DNA from: Rhodamnia argentea
Taxonomy: Eukaryota; Streptophyta; Magnoliopsida; Myrtales; Myrtaceae
DNA length: 64,000 nucleotides
Assembly: GCF_020921035.1 (NCBI RefSeq)
Contig: NC_063150.1
Location: 6,200,001-6,264,000 of the forward strand
Reading direction: 5' to 3'
In this document: positions 11,520 through 26,500 of the stretch, in pieces
Position numbering within the stretch: the first letter of the stretch is position 1
Layout of the letters: the number at the start of each line of letters is the position of its first letter
Notes under the pieces: generated by a model
Seen by the model: only the letters and a program-made list of their open reading frames with translations
What the model was told of the DNA's origin: nothing
Databases searched by the model: none
Position numbers and translations under genes: made by a program

Positions 11520-14500
11520 ATAAACAGAAGAACTATGAAGAGGGAGGAGTGAAAAGGAAAAAAAATAGCTTTTGATGGTGAGAAGTAAGTTTTTTTTACT
11601 TCTCAAAGTGCCGCAAAAATCACTTCTGAAGTAAAAAGTTGTTTCAGAAGTAGAAATTTAAAGTTGTGAACCAAACGGATTTCTGCTTCAGAAATTGTGT
11701 TACCAAACAGATTTCTGCTTCAGAAGCACTTCTGAAACAGAAATTCTCCTTTTGAAGTGTTATCATGCGCACCCTAAGTCAGCAGTGAGTTTACACAGAC
11801 ACACACACACACACAAATAATAATAATAATAAATAAATAAATAAAACATGCATCATTACATTGAATCAGCTTTTACAAATACATTGAAGCCATAAATATA
11901 AGTGAGCTTTAATGGAGGAAGTACGAACCTGTAAGCAACCCGGGTTGTCTGAAACACAATTTCTCTAGACTCCCCAGAACCAAGTTCTATTGCCTGCGCT
12001 GCAGGTGAGAAGGCATATTCCTGCAAGATATCACACAATTAATCTCTTAGTTGAGGGGTTGAAAATTTATCTTAGCTACATCCAACATTAAAACAAAATT
12101 TTTCACTGTGAATGAGTGCGCAGCCTAGTGGCTGGGCATGGTGGCTGGGGTAAAATAGGTTAGAGGAATCAATGACACTTTAACTTCTGGTTGCTGCAGA
12201 GAAACATCTCCACAGATAAAATACATCTAAAATGCTTGAAAAGCCACATGCTTCACTTCAGATTCCAACGATTCGTGATCAAGCATCCCAAGATAATGAG
12301 ATAAATGAATTTCGCCATGCTTCAAACAAGGTATATAGACGGTAACAATGTCAGAAAAGACTAAAAAAAAGTTCCACATATTGATACCTTAAGAAGAGGA
12401 CGCAAATAGAAACTCCCAGGGAATAAGTTATCAAAGAGGAATGTTCCTCCAGCTCCAGATACTGAGTTGTTTCTGTAACCATCATCACCGCTCAACGACA
12501 GTAGCACAGAAGGGATGGGTTCTTTAGCATCATCTTTGGAATGTACACGAACAAATATTTGACCAAGCTTTTGACAGGAAAATGAATAGTGCCCAACTCT
12601 CTTTAGATGATAACCAGGCTGCATGAGATAATGAATTTAGAGCCAACAAAAGAATTCAGCTATGCAACTACCATTCGCCAAAATAGGAGCCGATAGTGTC
12701 AAACAAAGCTGATATAGATTTCCTCACAGATCAAGACATAAAACAAAGCAAAGAGCAAGAAACGCACCAACATAGTCTCTTCTTACCCTTTCTGGTACTA
12801 GGAAGGCAATGCAGCAAGGAATAAATCAAGCAAAAACATTATGGCCAAATGTTGAATTGATAGCCTAAATTGACTTTTTGTGTTGATTGACTACTGCATC
12901 TTTAGAAAGACAAGAAGAAAGAAATTAAGACAAAATCAACCCTCATGAAGTGGCTGGATGCTCACATGGAAGTGCTCCAAATTGTGCCAGAGTCATTTAA
13001 AGGTTCACTTGTAAAGATCATTCATTAATGCTTTGCTTGGGAGACGGAGACAGGAGATCAATATGTGGACGCGTGTGGTTATGGAATTTCGCCTTTCCCT
13101 CCAATCCCTTCTCACCGAAATTCAAATTTTCTAACCACCTTTCATTTGCTCCCCCTCCCTGCTCTCCCAAACAAAGCATGAGACAATGCCTCTCTCATGT
13201 GATTTCTTTGCAACCATACTCAAAGTTCTTAATTTATTATGTGAGATGTGAGAGCATCAAAACTCATGTTATTTCAGAGTCTTTTATTTGGGAACAGAAA
13301 GTTTAACAAAAGCACAAATGCCGCATCAAGAAGTAAGATTTTTGGGGTCAAAATGCAAATGAGATTCAGAAACATGTTCAGGTAAATTAAATGAGTTCCA
13401 CACATGCCAAGGAAAAAAGATGAGTACAAGGGAGACATACCTTTGAAGCCTCAATAGTGTAAGTTATATCATCATACAGAGGTCCTCCAACAAATGAACC
13501 GTCCGAGCCTGTGGTAGTTCTAAGGGCTACTTCACCTTTCCTTAGTGGAGCATTCTCACTATCTCCCGCAGCTATAACCTTAACATCGACACCAGGAATA
13601 GGGGGCGAGACTGATCCTTCAACGTATAACCCAAGTCGACCAGAGAATGGAGGAACTGAGGATTGACAGCCATCATTTGTTACCAAAATCTATCAAGCAA
13701 GTAGGGAAATCAGTCACTTAGGTTCCAGGGGAAAACTTAAGAAGTACATGAACTATTCGTTAGACATAATTAGAAAGTTCAGAGAGAGGAGTAAAAATGC
13801 AAGAAAGCCCATTGATGATTACCTGATGCTGTCTTGGATAGAACAAGATCTTCTTTTCGCCGTCATCCCTGCAATACATTATAGTTGAAGCATAAACAAT
13901 AATGCCTCAACGAAGGTTAGCAACAATAGAAAGGGAAACAAGCATTCTGGCCATCACCACATAGGCATTCCATTAACAAAACAGTAGATGCCAAAAAAGA
14001 GTGAGGAAAGTAAGCTGTAGCTGCTCGGGTGGATATGATGAAAGTATGATTGGAAGGATGAAATACAGGACAAAAATCATTAGTATGACAAGTTATAGAA
14101 AGCTTCCTACCAAAAGCTCACTGATATGTATCAGCTAGTTTGACAAAAATGAACTCCCTATGAGAGTTTAGAAAGAACCACTACTGATGATAGAAACACA
14201 AATAATGCAATGCTGACATCTATTTCTTTTCTCAATCTCTCTCTAGCTCAGATTATCTATTTCTTTTCTCAATCTCTCTCTAGCTCAGATTATCTATTTC
14301 TTTTCTCAATCTCTCTCTAGCTCAGATCGATTTTAGTCTTCACGTGATCATTTTGTATAGAGAATCTCTCGTCCTGCATACATGCGGAGAGAAGCATGCA
14401 CATGTGCCAGAATCTGTATTTAAATAGATTTTATAGATTATAATCAACATTGACCTCTCTTTTATGTTTAGTGACAACTAAAATCCCCTCTGTATAAAAT

Positions 14501-17500
14501 TTGGAAAATTCCTGGTATCGTATTTCACACTTCAGAAATCATGAGAAACTCAGCCAAACAATCACTATTTCATTCAGGAAACAGAGTAAGCGCAGCCCAT
14601 ATCCCAAACCTTATTGGAATCAAAAAAGGCATTTATGCAAATACTAAAGTAACTGTGAGCTACAGTTCCGGATACTAGAGGAATGGCACATAGCATAAAT
14701 ATTTCCAGAGAGAAGAAAGATTAATATCAACCATTTTGGAAAATGTAAAAGTTTTTTAGTAAAATATTAGACTGCAAAAGAAGTGAAAAGAATGTCGTTC
14801 AAGAAAAAAGATAAAGGGCCAATTAACATGATAAAGGAGAAAAGGATGACCACTTCTGAACAAGGTTTTAAATTGCAGTCATGACCACAGCCGCAATAGT
14901 CGCCGATGCAGGCATAATGGCCACCAAATCGTGGATATTTTCTCAACATACATGACATTCATAAATTGACCTCTGTGTCTGGATTTAACAGTTGTGAAGA
15001 AGAAATATAGACTGCTATTTGGACTCTTTCATCTGCTTTGTGGCAACTTCTATCGTTTTCATTGGCCCACTTAATAATATACTTAACGATAGTTTTGCTA
15101 TAACAGAAAGGAGACAGATAAATAGAGGAACCAATAAAAATAGTGACAGGAGACATCAAGCACGTGGATCAAGAATTTCATTTTTTTCAGTATGGTTGTA
15201 CTACCAACACGCCAAAACACCCAAGCGTTGTCGTCGTCTTTCTCTTCCAAACCAGCAGACAGAGACAGACCAAATCACACAGACAACAGACCAGATTCGC
15301 GCTATCGCCACACTAGCGCCCACAATGAGTGCTATTGCCACAATAGATCTCAGTCTGAACTTGATTCCTACTGGTACCGCTATTTAAATTACCGTTTTTA
15401 AAGAAACAAAAATAACGATAGTGATGTGGACAACACAAAAACCATTAAGCATATATACCTGGAGTCTCGAGGAATGAAGGTTAATTTATCTCCAATGTTC
15501 CCCCACACAGAATACTGGTATGCAGCAGTCTTCGTCTGTTTATCTCCATCAGATAGAAGACTTCCCCTAGTAACCTCCAAAGCATTTCCCTCGCTACTTA
15601 TCACATCCACAGTGATGTCTTCTGGTAATTGAAGCAAGCTTGAATCAATAGTAATAGCTCCTTTGAGAAGATATTTCTCTCCTTTTAGATTAATAGGCTG
15701 CAATATAAATATGCAATCAAATAGTGAAAGTAGGTACTGGAAACCAATTGCTCTTTCCACCAAGATGAGAGAAAGTTATTAAAGTATCATACTGAAGGAT
15801 CTGATGTATCAATCTTGACCGAAGAACTTCCAAAGAATATACACGAGTCCTCAAAGTGTAGTTCATGGATGCCAGGAAATCTCACGCATATACGTTGGGA
15901 ACCTTCCTGCAGTTTCCCAACATGAAAGATGAATTCACTTAGATTTATGTGGCTTTACTTAGACATTATTCAATTCTAAACTATGATTTACAGCAAATGA
16001 CCTTTATTTTCAACTTTAGTGATGAACCATCTGGTTGACTCATAACAGCATTTACATCATGGGTGGATACGACGTTGACCCAATAACCTTTTTGTACAAA
16101 TACAATTCCCTTTACATCCTCAGAACCAATGTCAAGATCAATGAAGCTCTGCTCCCAGCACCAATTATCTTCTCCAGTGTTTGATTTTAGCGAATTATGC
16201 CTCACCTGAATGAAATAAAACAAATGGAGTAAGATTCAGATGGTATTTCTTAACTTACAGTATTCGCTATAGCAACTGCTGAGAAACTAGTCTTCCAATG
16301 TGCTTGCATCAAAACATGACCATATTTTAAGTAGAAAAAAGCGGGAGATTGGTAACTACCTATGGAAGGAGATTAAGGACTAGGCACTTTACCTCAAGCT
16401 TGTACTTCCCAGGGAAGACGTTTGCAAAGAGGAATTCACTGTTATCATCAGTCAAACTAACTGCCTTCTTCTCTTCATCACGTTTACCTGCCATTCTCGT
16501 AAGAGAAATTGAAACAGAGGGGCCACATTTCTCTTTGCATTCAACATGACCGAATACGTTTACCAGTGCCTTAGGTCAGGAATTAAAAGGGGATAAAGGG
16601 TTAGATTCCAAAATCCAAACTAGCAAATGAAGATCCATATACTTGTACATTGACAGAGACAACCTTACAAAATGCACATTTTCAGGCATTATAAAGAGAC
16701 TCCAGGTGAGAAACTTGAAGTAATTTTTGCAAGCTTTTCTTTTAGGTGGAAAAATGAAAAAAGGAAAGATGGCAAAAGACCTTATCAACTCACAATCCAA
16801 ACAACTCCTTATTCAATGGAGTCAACTACTGATTCCAAATCCTTTAAATAAAATTATGGAATTCAAAGAGTCTCAGCAAAGACACAAGAAAACAAGTAAA
16901 ATTAATTGAAAAAGCAGGTTTGGTGATAAGAAATAGTACCTGAGAAAATTCAACATTTAACATTGGACTTTTAACTGCAACATCAGTGTAAGGTGGCACA
17001 AAAAGAAGTCCAGGGGCAGTCTCTGGAGTAGCAGCCAGAGCAGAGAGCCGATAATCACCGGGCGGAACCTAAATGACATTGGAGAAGAGAAAGATGTAGC
17101 TAACAGTGGCGAGGACAAGTGATCTTGGATCAATGCATACGAGAAATTATGAAAAGAGAAAAAACTCAAAAAGCAAAGACAAAAGTCTAACTTAGCTATC
17201 ATCTACTTCTCCATTAGATCAACAGAGGTGCAGATACCAATGGAAAATCAGTACATTTAAACATGAGGCTGATTAAGAGTAGATTGAACTTGGACATCCT
17301 TTTTATTTAAATAGTTCTACATTCCACATGTTTTCAGTATTTCTACTGCTCATCTACATAACTCTGCATCAGGCTAAGAAAATAATAACTTTTAGGCTTA
17401 TTGTCATCCAAAACCAAGCCAATGGAATACCAAGTCACATTGGAAAGATATACGAAAAAGCAACCCAACTTTGGTTCATCCTGCAGCAAATTTCCGGATC

Positions 17501-20500
17501 CATGAATTCAAACAATGGATCAATTTCATTAGGCCAAATGAGGTCTTAGTTTCTAAAATGTGTTTTTGAGAACCACTAACAGAAAAGCAGAGAGAGAGAG
17601 AGCAAGATACCTTAAATTCCATAAACTACACATATTTCTTGGAAAAAATACCCCAAATTACCCAAAAAAACCTTTGAATTAAACAGGCCCCCGACTTGAC
17701 AACTTTTTATTCCGATTCAGGTGCGATTCCAAATACAAGAAATCTATCATACAGTATCATGCAAAGAACAAGTGAATCTACCTCAAAGCAGAAACTTCCG
17801 CTTCCATCTGTCTGCTTCATTTGAGGTTTCACGTTCTCCGGACCATGAGTCAAAGCTACCTGGTGAATGAAACTATAATCATATCAACATCCAGGATAGA
17901 ATCATTCTAAACAAAGAATAAATCGTATCTAATACCTTTGCTTTATGGTTAGAATGGACCATACGAACCACACCACACACGTCATAAGAAATTGCTTTGA
18001 TATCTGCAACTGAAGCCATGTTAGGCAGCACCTGTATGGACATTGAAAGAAAAGAGAATATTAGTTGGTACATATGTTATATTGCTAGCAGTATAAAGGC
18101 CACATACGACATTATCAGTCAAAATGCATTCACAAGTTCAATGATATTGCATACCAAATAATCCTTCAATGTTTTGAACTTGTAATGCTCCTTTACAGCT
18201 TCTATTGTGTAATGATTAGATGTCACCTGCAATAGTTTACAAAAAAAGTTCAATATTCACAGATATTCATCAATTAGAACTACCCTGTCCTAACATACTA
18301 CTAATATTCTGCCATAAAGGTCCTAAATTTGGACACATGAGGAGGAAGTAGGTCAAATTACATAATCAACTCAAGGTTTAAACCGGATATAACATATAAA
18401 AGACAAACCATGCACCCATCACATCAATTACACAAGCTTATTTTATAGTAAAGAACACGATGGAGTCATGATTAATGAATTCTAATGCAGAACAGGAGAA
18501 CAAACTGACACATTGAAAGAAAGAGCTAACCAAGTTTGTGTTCAAGCTACAGTAAATAGATCTACAGGAAGTTAAAGCCATAGGGAAAATCTTACAAGCT
18601 CTATTTCTTGAGGAAAGAGAGTTTTCATCTTAAGCATCAACAATTAAAAACACAAAAGCTTCAGGAGGACTTCAAGCACAAATTAATAGATCCTTGAGAT
18701 CAAGTATAGCATGCACACTGTTTCAGGCCAGCTGTTCACAGACAAAGTCTAGTGACTTGTCCCTAGTACATACTTGTCACATTGCAATGCTAAAAGAATC
18801 TGCAGGCTTGGAAAGCCTGCAGGTGATATAAGCGAACTATATGATCCACTTATTTCAAACTCTTTTTCTTTTACTCATTGGACAGATCCATATGCGTACA
18901 CTTATGAGAGTAGACCTTTAGTCTCTATAGATTCCGAAAGACTATGAGATCACTTAACTGCTAAGCGATATGATACATTCTAACAAGCATTCGCTTATGA
19001 GTTCCCATTGGAATATGTAGAAAATCATCTTGCAAATTCGATACTGGATATGACTTCTAATACATTTTGGAAGCTGGTGTAATCACATATATGAGAAAAT
19101 ACAGTTTAAAGAGCAGGTGGAGAACTTGCTTAGGGTAAATCTTAACCAAGTAGAACCATACACATGCCAGGAAAAGCCCAGTAAGGAAACAATACCTGGT
19201 CAAGCTTGTACCGTCCTTGCTTGTCGGTGATAGACCTTTCATGACCATCAACTATGATCTTAACATCCTCGACTCCAACGTCATTCCCATCAACAACTCG
19301 ACCACCAATAGAAAATCCAGTGACCTAAATTTTATGAGCAATGAATTGTGATAGTAATTATTATCTAATATCGGAAGGAGACATCGTGGCCCAAATCATT
19401 CCACAAGCAGAATTTGCCTACATGTGCACCAAATTATGTCACAAATGTACATTTTGTCATACAATACATACACAAAAGAACTGTTAGAATAATTAAACAT
19501 TAAACCACGCCTTTATCTAACAGCTTAAACTTTTAGAACAGTTAGCGGTGGTCCCAAAAAATCTCACAAGAACAAAAGCTTACTCCTGTCCTGTAGGAAC
19601 TTGAAGAGTGTGACGGAAGAGTCATTTTCAAAGAAAAAACAACTGATCCATACCAATAAGTCGCTAGTGCAACAAGTAGGCATTGGAAAAGACTAGACAA
19701 AGCCTACATCACAAGAATAAGATGATCTAGCAACTGAATCAGAAGCTTAAACATTAATCAGTAAGACTGCATGAAGAATCTATATTTCAATCTCATCGGA
19801 CCATTTACAAGTTGTCAGCCTATCAAAGGAGAACGATATTGATTAAGAAGATATAAAGATGGCATTTAGAACACCCTAAAGCATTAGAACCAATTTCCAG
19901 GAAAAAGCAAACTTAGGCTGTGCATGACAACCATTACGTTCGGGAAAATTGATTCCGATTAAAATGACTTTTTTTTATTCTATTCCTGGATGAATTTTAG
20001 AGAATCAAAACGCGTTTGATAACTGTCTAAGATTTTTGTTCCTGGAATAAAAACGCGTTTGATAAGCGTACAAAATTTCTATTTCGAAAAACTATTTCTC
20101 TCAGTAATTTTTTTCATTTAAGTCAAATAAGTACGTAATTACTTTGTAAAATTTCATCCCAAATTGAAGGCTAATTTCCAATGCACACTAAAATATTTTA
20201 AAATACATTATTTTTTTTAGCATGTCATAAATGAAACACAAATTTTAATACATGAAGTTTGAAGTTCGATTGAAGTATGGGACAGTTCCCATATTAAGAA
20301 CTCATTTTTTTTTTTAAATACTGCAGTGTCCAAAATACATACAAACATAGCGGCCAAATAACCGAATTATCAACCGACAAAAAAAAAATCAAATTATACT
20401 CCTTAATACGAAGTACAAGTCATTCACTATCATTTTGCAGCTTCTATCTTAAATCCGAGTGTTTAGCTCTAGCTCCATGTGGAGATGGTCATATTTTGTG

Positions 20501-23500
20501 ACGCATGACTACAAGTATATATGTTACCATTCACATGTTGGATGCCCACATTTTCTGCAACATTTTTTTCAGAGAGTGAAATCTATGAAATTTAAAAAAT
20601 TTAGGCCCAAATTTATGAAAAAGAGGTCAAACTAGCCTAATCTAAGCTTCTTCTATTTTTAGGGATTTTCTAAATTTTTTTGTGATTTTTTAAAAAATTT
20701 CCAATTTTTTTCGAATTATTTTATTTTTATTTTATTTTTATTAGGTTGAGGGAAAAGCGACGAGAGAATTGAAAGGAAAAAGTGAGATGTGAGACTTCAT
20801 TCTATTTTGTGATTCTCAAAAGTGATTCTTTTTTTCAAAATCAACTTTTTTTTTGTTCTGAATTTTGCTCTAAAACTTATTCTGATTTTCTAAAACCGAT
20901 TCCGAAAACAGAATCGGAATCAAATTTATTTGCGTTACCAAACGCGATTCTCATCCTTTCTTGTTTCCAGAATCAGAATCGGATAATGAGAATGGTTACC
21001 ATGCAGGCCCTTAGAATGCACAGATTACACCAGAGAATAAGCTATCCAAGATCATTATCAAGATCCTCTGAAGACAAAAAGGAAAAGAGGGAGACTGAAT
21101 CTATGCATTACACATTTAAAATTCTTACTATACTTCCACAAATAAGCAATTGGCAGATAATAAAGTATCAAACATTGGCTAAGCAAGCATCTCAAGTGTT
21201 CATGACCATTTATCATAGTAAGGAGAGCACTATAACGAACACACGCACATATATAAGATGACATGTTCGTGCATTAAATGAAATCACATCAATTTATAAG
21301 GAGTTTGATATCTTTATTTTGCAACAGTAGACCCCGAAATTCTCGTCCACATGGTAATAGATAAGATGAGAAGGCTTATCTTGCCTGAAACCTTTTGCAT
21401 AATTATTACCTGAAACTTTTGGGGAATCGTAACATGCTGATGCTCAACAGAAATGGATAAGACTGGAGGTGAAACATCAAATATAGTATTTTCACCCTTG
21501 TAGTAAGGTCTGAGTTCATAAGTTCCTGCAAGATTTTCATAAAGCTGAGCAATTCTGACCAAACATGAACATCACTGACATGCATCAATCTGATCTCCAA
21601 AGGCCCAAGCATCTCCAAGTATGTAAAACTAATGCCTATCCCTAAAACATTGATGGAGGAAGTAAAGCATGGTGTGTGCTCCTATAGGCCTCAATAGTTT
21701 GTCAGTCAAAACTCAAGACTCTGAATGGTGCTCTAAAACCAAGGGAATCAAAATTATAAAACACTATTTCAATCTATCCTTCCAGCTTGAAAGAAAATAT
21801 AGTAGCAAATCCACATCCATAACAAGCAGACTTAACAATGTTTAAATGGTTAATTTACATTGACAACTGCTCTGAAGAAAGAGACAAATTGCAATCACCA
21901 GACCATGAGAGCATGTTCTAATACTTTATGGGGCAAAATTTGGAAATCAGTACAGAACTGATTATAGAAGAAAAGCATGGAGGGAACAAGATCTCATAAC
22001 TCTTGCATCTTTCAAAAGTTCCATCATAAATAAGCAGAACTTGGTATATTTAAGTACAGTCAGTCTCATTTTCAGATATGTCTGCATTATTCTCAGGATG
22101 CATTTAACACCATAACCCTATTTGAAAATTTAGACATTTACATGCCCATGACTGCTGAATTAGCATAGAAAACAACGATGGGACAGAGAGGAGAGACCAA
22201 GAGTGGCGTATTGGGCGAAGGAAAGATATGTCACATCAAAGAACAAAAGCAGTACCACAGGGGATCGATTGAAACATGAATTTTCCATCAGCATCAGATA
22301 TGGTATGACAGAGAGCTTTTCTCTGTACAGGCAGAATCACATCATCATCAACTTGCGGACAGTCCACCTCAACAACATCATCCGAAAACAGGTAAATGTG
22401 TACTCCCAATATTGGATTACCCTGCCAAAACATTAAACAATTATCTCTTATTGTGCGATCGGAACCACTAACAAAATAATAACACCTTAACATGGAGAGG
22501 CCAACTGTAAATACAGACTAACTTAGACAGCCCATGGAAAGAGAAAATAGCATGTGCACTATGTCACCATATACAAGAAAAAGTAGGGTTGGCATAAGTC
22601 TTGCTGGATATATTAACTGGAGCTATTCTATAAATTTCTTGTAAATAAACAATAATGGAATCCTCTATGCCACGTAAATGCAGTCACAAAATAGCACGTG
22701 CACAAGGTGTAAGGTGCAAGTAAAACATGGAAATGAGCTGTGTCATCAAATACATGAAAAAATAGGGTTGGCGTAGGTCTTGCTGTAAATATTAACTGGA
22801 GCTATTCTATAGATCTCTTGTGAATAAACAATTGTTGGAATCCTCTGTGCCCCATAAATACATTCAGCAACTTTAAAAAGGAAAAGAAAAGGACGAACCC
22901 ACAGTTCAGTTATAGAATGACAAGAAGTGCTTTCAAAACAGTGAGAAAGGTAAGACTTTTACCATACAAATAATCTAAGGAGTTCAGTAAAAGCTTTCGT
23001 AGTTCTCGTGTTTTTTCTCCATGAGATATTTCTGATATATGATTCAGCCGTTAGAGAAAGTTTCAAACAAAATGTGGAGGATGCACATTTGCATGCAAGC
23101 CTAATGCACGCCTAAATTTACCTGGGCAACAACAGATCCACGGATGTCATACCCTGGGACAAAAAAAATGTCATTGGCAATGCCATTCCCAAATCCCAGC
23201 TCTATCTGCAGATGGAAAAAATTCAAGTCAATGGTCAGTAAACTAAAAACAGATGTGGACAGGCAGCAACGTATACACGGTAATAAGAAGCACAATATAA
23301 TAATTGGTTTCTAAAACTGATTATTGCTTTGGAGTTTCCTTCAACTGCAATGTATTGGTTTGGATGAGTATAGATCCTTGTAAAGTGTACACAGAGAAAA
23401 AGATTGAACAGAAATACCGAAGTCATCAAATCCAAAAGTATCCAACCTCAGTTGAACCTCTGACTTCAACATTCAAATCTGGATGAGAAGCACGTAAACT

Positions 23501-26500
23501 GTATTTCCCTGTCTTCCAAGAAACACAATTCAAGAAATTTACAATGAGCATGGCATTGACCGTTCATAATGCAGCAAAAATCTAATAAAGTAGTTTTGGT
23601 TGGCAACTGAAATGTTGTAGTGTATCATGTTAAACAAGTACGCATTATGCAGCTCAGAAGTTCATTGTTAAAACTATCTGAACAGGAGTGAAAGATGTTC
23701 GCAAAAGTTGCAAACAAACAAATTAACTCAAATACCGGTTAAACAATACAAGAATCCTTCAACCAGTGAATGAAATTGTCTATACCTGGAGTAACATTTT
23801 TGAACTTGTAGCTTCCCTCAGATGACGTAGAAAGAGAAGAGACAATATCACCAGTAGAAGAAAGAAGGTCAACATTTACATTAGAAGGACCTTCATTCTT
23901 ACGAGAACAGCTCTTCCCACCAACAGCTCCAACAACCCTTCCAGACACTGTGAACCTATCATATGAAGAATTGCACCAACGCGCAACAATCATGAGCAGA
24001 CAGCTCAATGACAAAAACTTTACACGCAATGATGAAATTAAACGATTTGTCAGACAAACCCGGTGAACTGGAAATTAATATCATTGTTGTTGTTGCAACC
24101 AGCACTGTCTATCACAATAGGGACCTTCAACATAAAGAAAAAAGAGGGAAAACATATTTAAGAACACGCATATCTGTCAGAAAGTAGAATTTTTTGCAAA
24201 AGCAGTGGAAAGAAACTAGCAAAACAACAGAGAAACTCTACTTAAACAGCGAAAGTAACTGACCTTAGCTGGAAGCCATGACCATCCTTCAGGTCCACTA
24301 ACTCTGAGTTCAAAAGAACCCTGCAAGTATTCTTAGCTTAGATGACAACAATGCAGGAAAAAGGTAACATGCCCAAAGAACTTACAGTAGAATCAATGCT
24401 TTGTCAAGGATACAAACATCTAGGCATTATAAAGCATCGTCTTGCTCCACAGTAAGTTCTTCAAGTAAAAGAAACGGTCACGAATCTGATTCACTCATAT
24501 GGAGCCTTTCAAAAAATCGCATTGCTAGAAATTGCTTTAACTTGCTTCACCATGGGCAATGCGAGTTATTAGAATATCAAGTAGTGGCCTTTTTTATGCA
24601 AATGAAATTGACCAATCTGCTACTTCAGGGTGAGTTTTGATCAACTCCTCGTTTTCAGCTCTACCTTTTGGGTGTGTGAATCAGAGGATGCTAAAATTGT
24701 TTTGACTTGCTTCGCCATGGGCAATGCTAGTTATTAGACATAAACACCCAATGCATAATTTTGCTCGAAAAAAATGAGAGAAGATCAAAACAAAACCTCA
24801 GTCTATTAAGAAACTTAAGGAATTTTCAAAGACATGACATTGGCTTCAAGTGTTCTCTCATTTTTTCACCTTAACTCTTTCCTTCCGGAACTTTCAGTTT
24901 TGTATGCCTCCCTTTGTGCTACAATTTGACAGAAAATAATAATGAAACCTAGCATGGCATAAACTCTAAATAAATGTGTCAAAGTTAATGAGCCAAAAAC
25001 AAAAGGAAAGCAAAAAAGATTTTCTGAAGCACAAGTATAAATGATATAATCATCATCGAATGGCCACAACTTCAGAAAAATAAAAAGCAAAAGAAAACAA
25101 TACCTTGTCATAAACAGGAATGAAGTAATAACCGTTGGGAGCACATTGAGTTTTGTCTTTTACCAATCCATCTACAGTGCGAAGTTCAACCTGTGATTTA
25201 GTATGACAAAACTTTTGAGCATAAATATTGACGTTTATAGTGCCTTAAACTTAACATAGCACAAAGAGATAGAGTGATCACTTTGGCGCACATAACATCA
25301 TACATTCTCGATGATGATACAGAGAAGCCAATGTATGAACTATTTTCATTGGTCTTAAAGTGAAAACCTTCCTTGTCAAGGTCACTCACCACAACATTGA
25401 CAGTCCATGTCAAGACCCTACAAAAGTTGGTCATGCAAAAAGTTCGTTTTTGTAATTCTAGTCCAGCACCATAGGAATATCCAGGCCAATACACTACTTT
25501 TTCCAGGATAAGTGACTTTTTCATGGGACCAAGGAGATGGGATGTCAAACAAACTAAATGCTGGATACATGAGATTTCGCACAGTGAACTTTGATCTGAC
25601 AGCAGAGATCCTACTTCTAGAAAGCAATGTCGAGACCACAGAGTTCGGTACTCAAACTCGAGTAAAAAAGTCAAGGCTCGATATGTTTCAAGCTAGAGCT
25701 TGAGTCAATCAAGTGGTCAATATACTCGAGCTCTACTCAACTCAGCTTAATTTGCCGAAGTCATTTATCATATAAGCTACAGTGAGGCTAAGACAACAAC
25801 TTGAACCCAAGCTCGAAGTAGCTCAACTCATCTTCAATTGCAACCTAGTCAGCAACATCCCCAGCTCATGGTGCAGAGGAAGCATGGGAGGAAAAGAGCA
25901 TTTTACCGTGTGTAACCACTTAGCTCAAAATAACCATAGCAGCACAGCAAACATCAGATCACCACCGAAATATGTAACGCTTATTTCGACTCGATGTGCA
26001 TAAAAACAGGGGAAGTTCTTGTGAGCTTCAATACCAACCGTCTGGTCTTGCCAGAGTGTCAACTACATCGATTAATCAATCCAAACATCACGAAGCCACT
26101 AACTGCAAAAACCTCTCGTCTTGCTTCATTATTAGGATCATTGCAGAACAGAAAGAAATCAATTGAGAAGAAGAGCAGGCGAAGCAGTTCCATTACCGCG
26201 ATTTCAGAGTAGTCCAACTTCCCGTCGCTCGGCCTCCTCGACTTGATCAAAGACGGACTCGCCTACAAACCACAAGCAGAGATCAGACCGCCAGTCTCAC
26301 TGAGAAGATCGGCTTGACAAGCATAACGCCGGATGAGATGTCACCCCATTCCCGATCCATGATTTCTCTCGCCGGACGAATCAACACGAGAAAACACAGG
26401 AAACAGGACGTCAACCGGGAAGCTCCCGAATCCTACCTCGACGAATCCGCCGCAGCCATGGATGGCGTCACCGAGAGCCGAGGAGACGGAAGAGATGGCG

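Noticed and set aside
14221-14331. Possible CRISPR-like array
   Set aside because: The 37-bp units are contiguous with no spacers, in a plant intron; it is a simple minisatellite.
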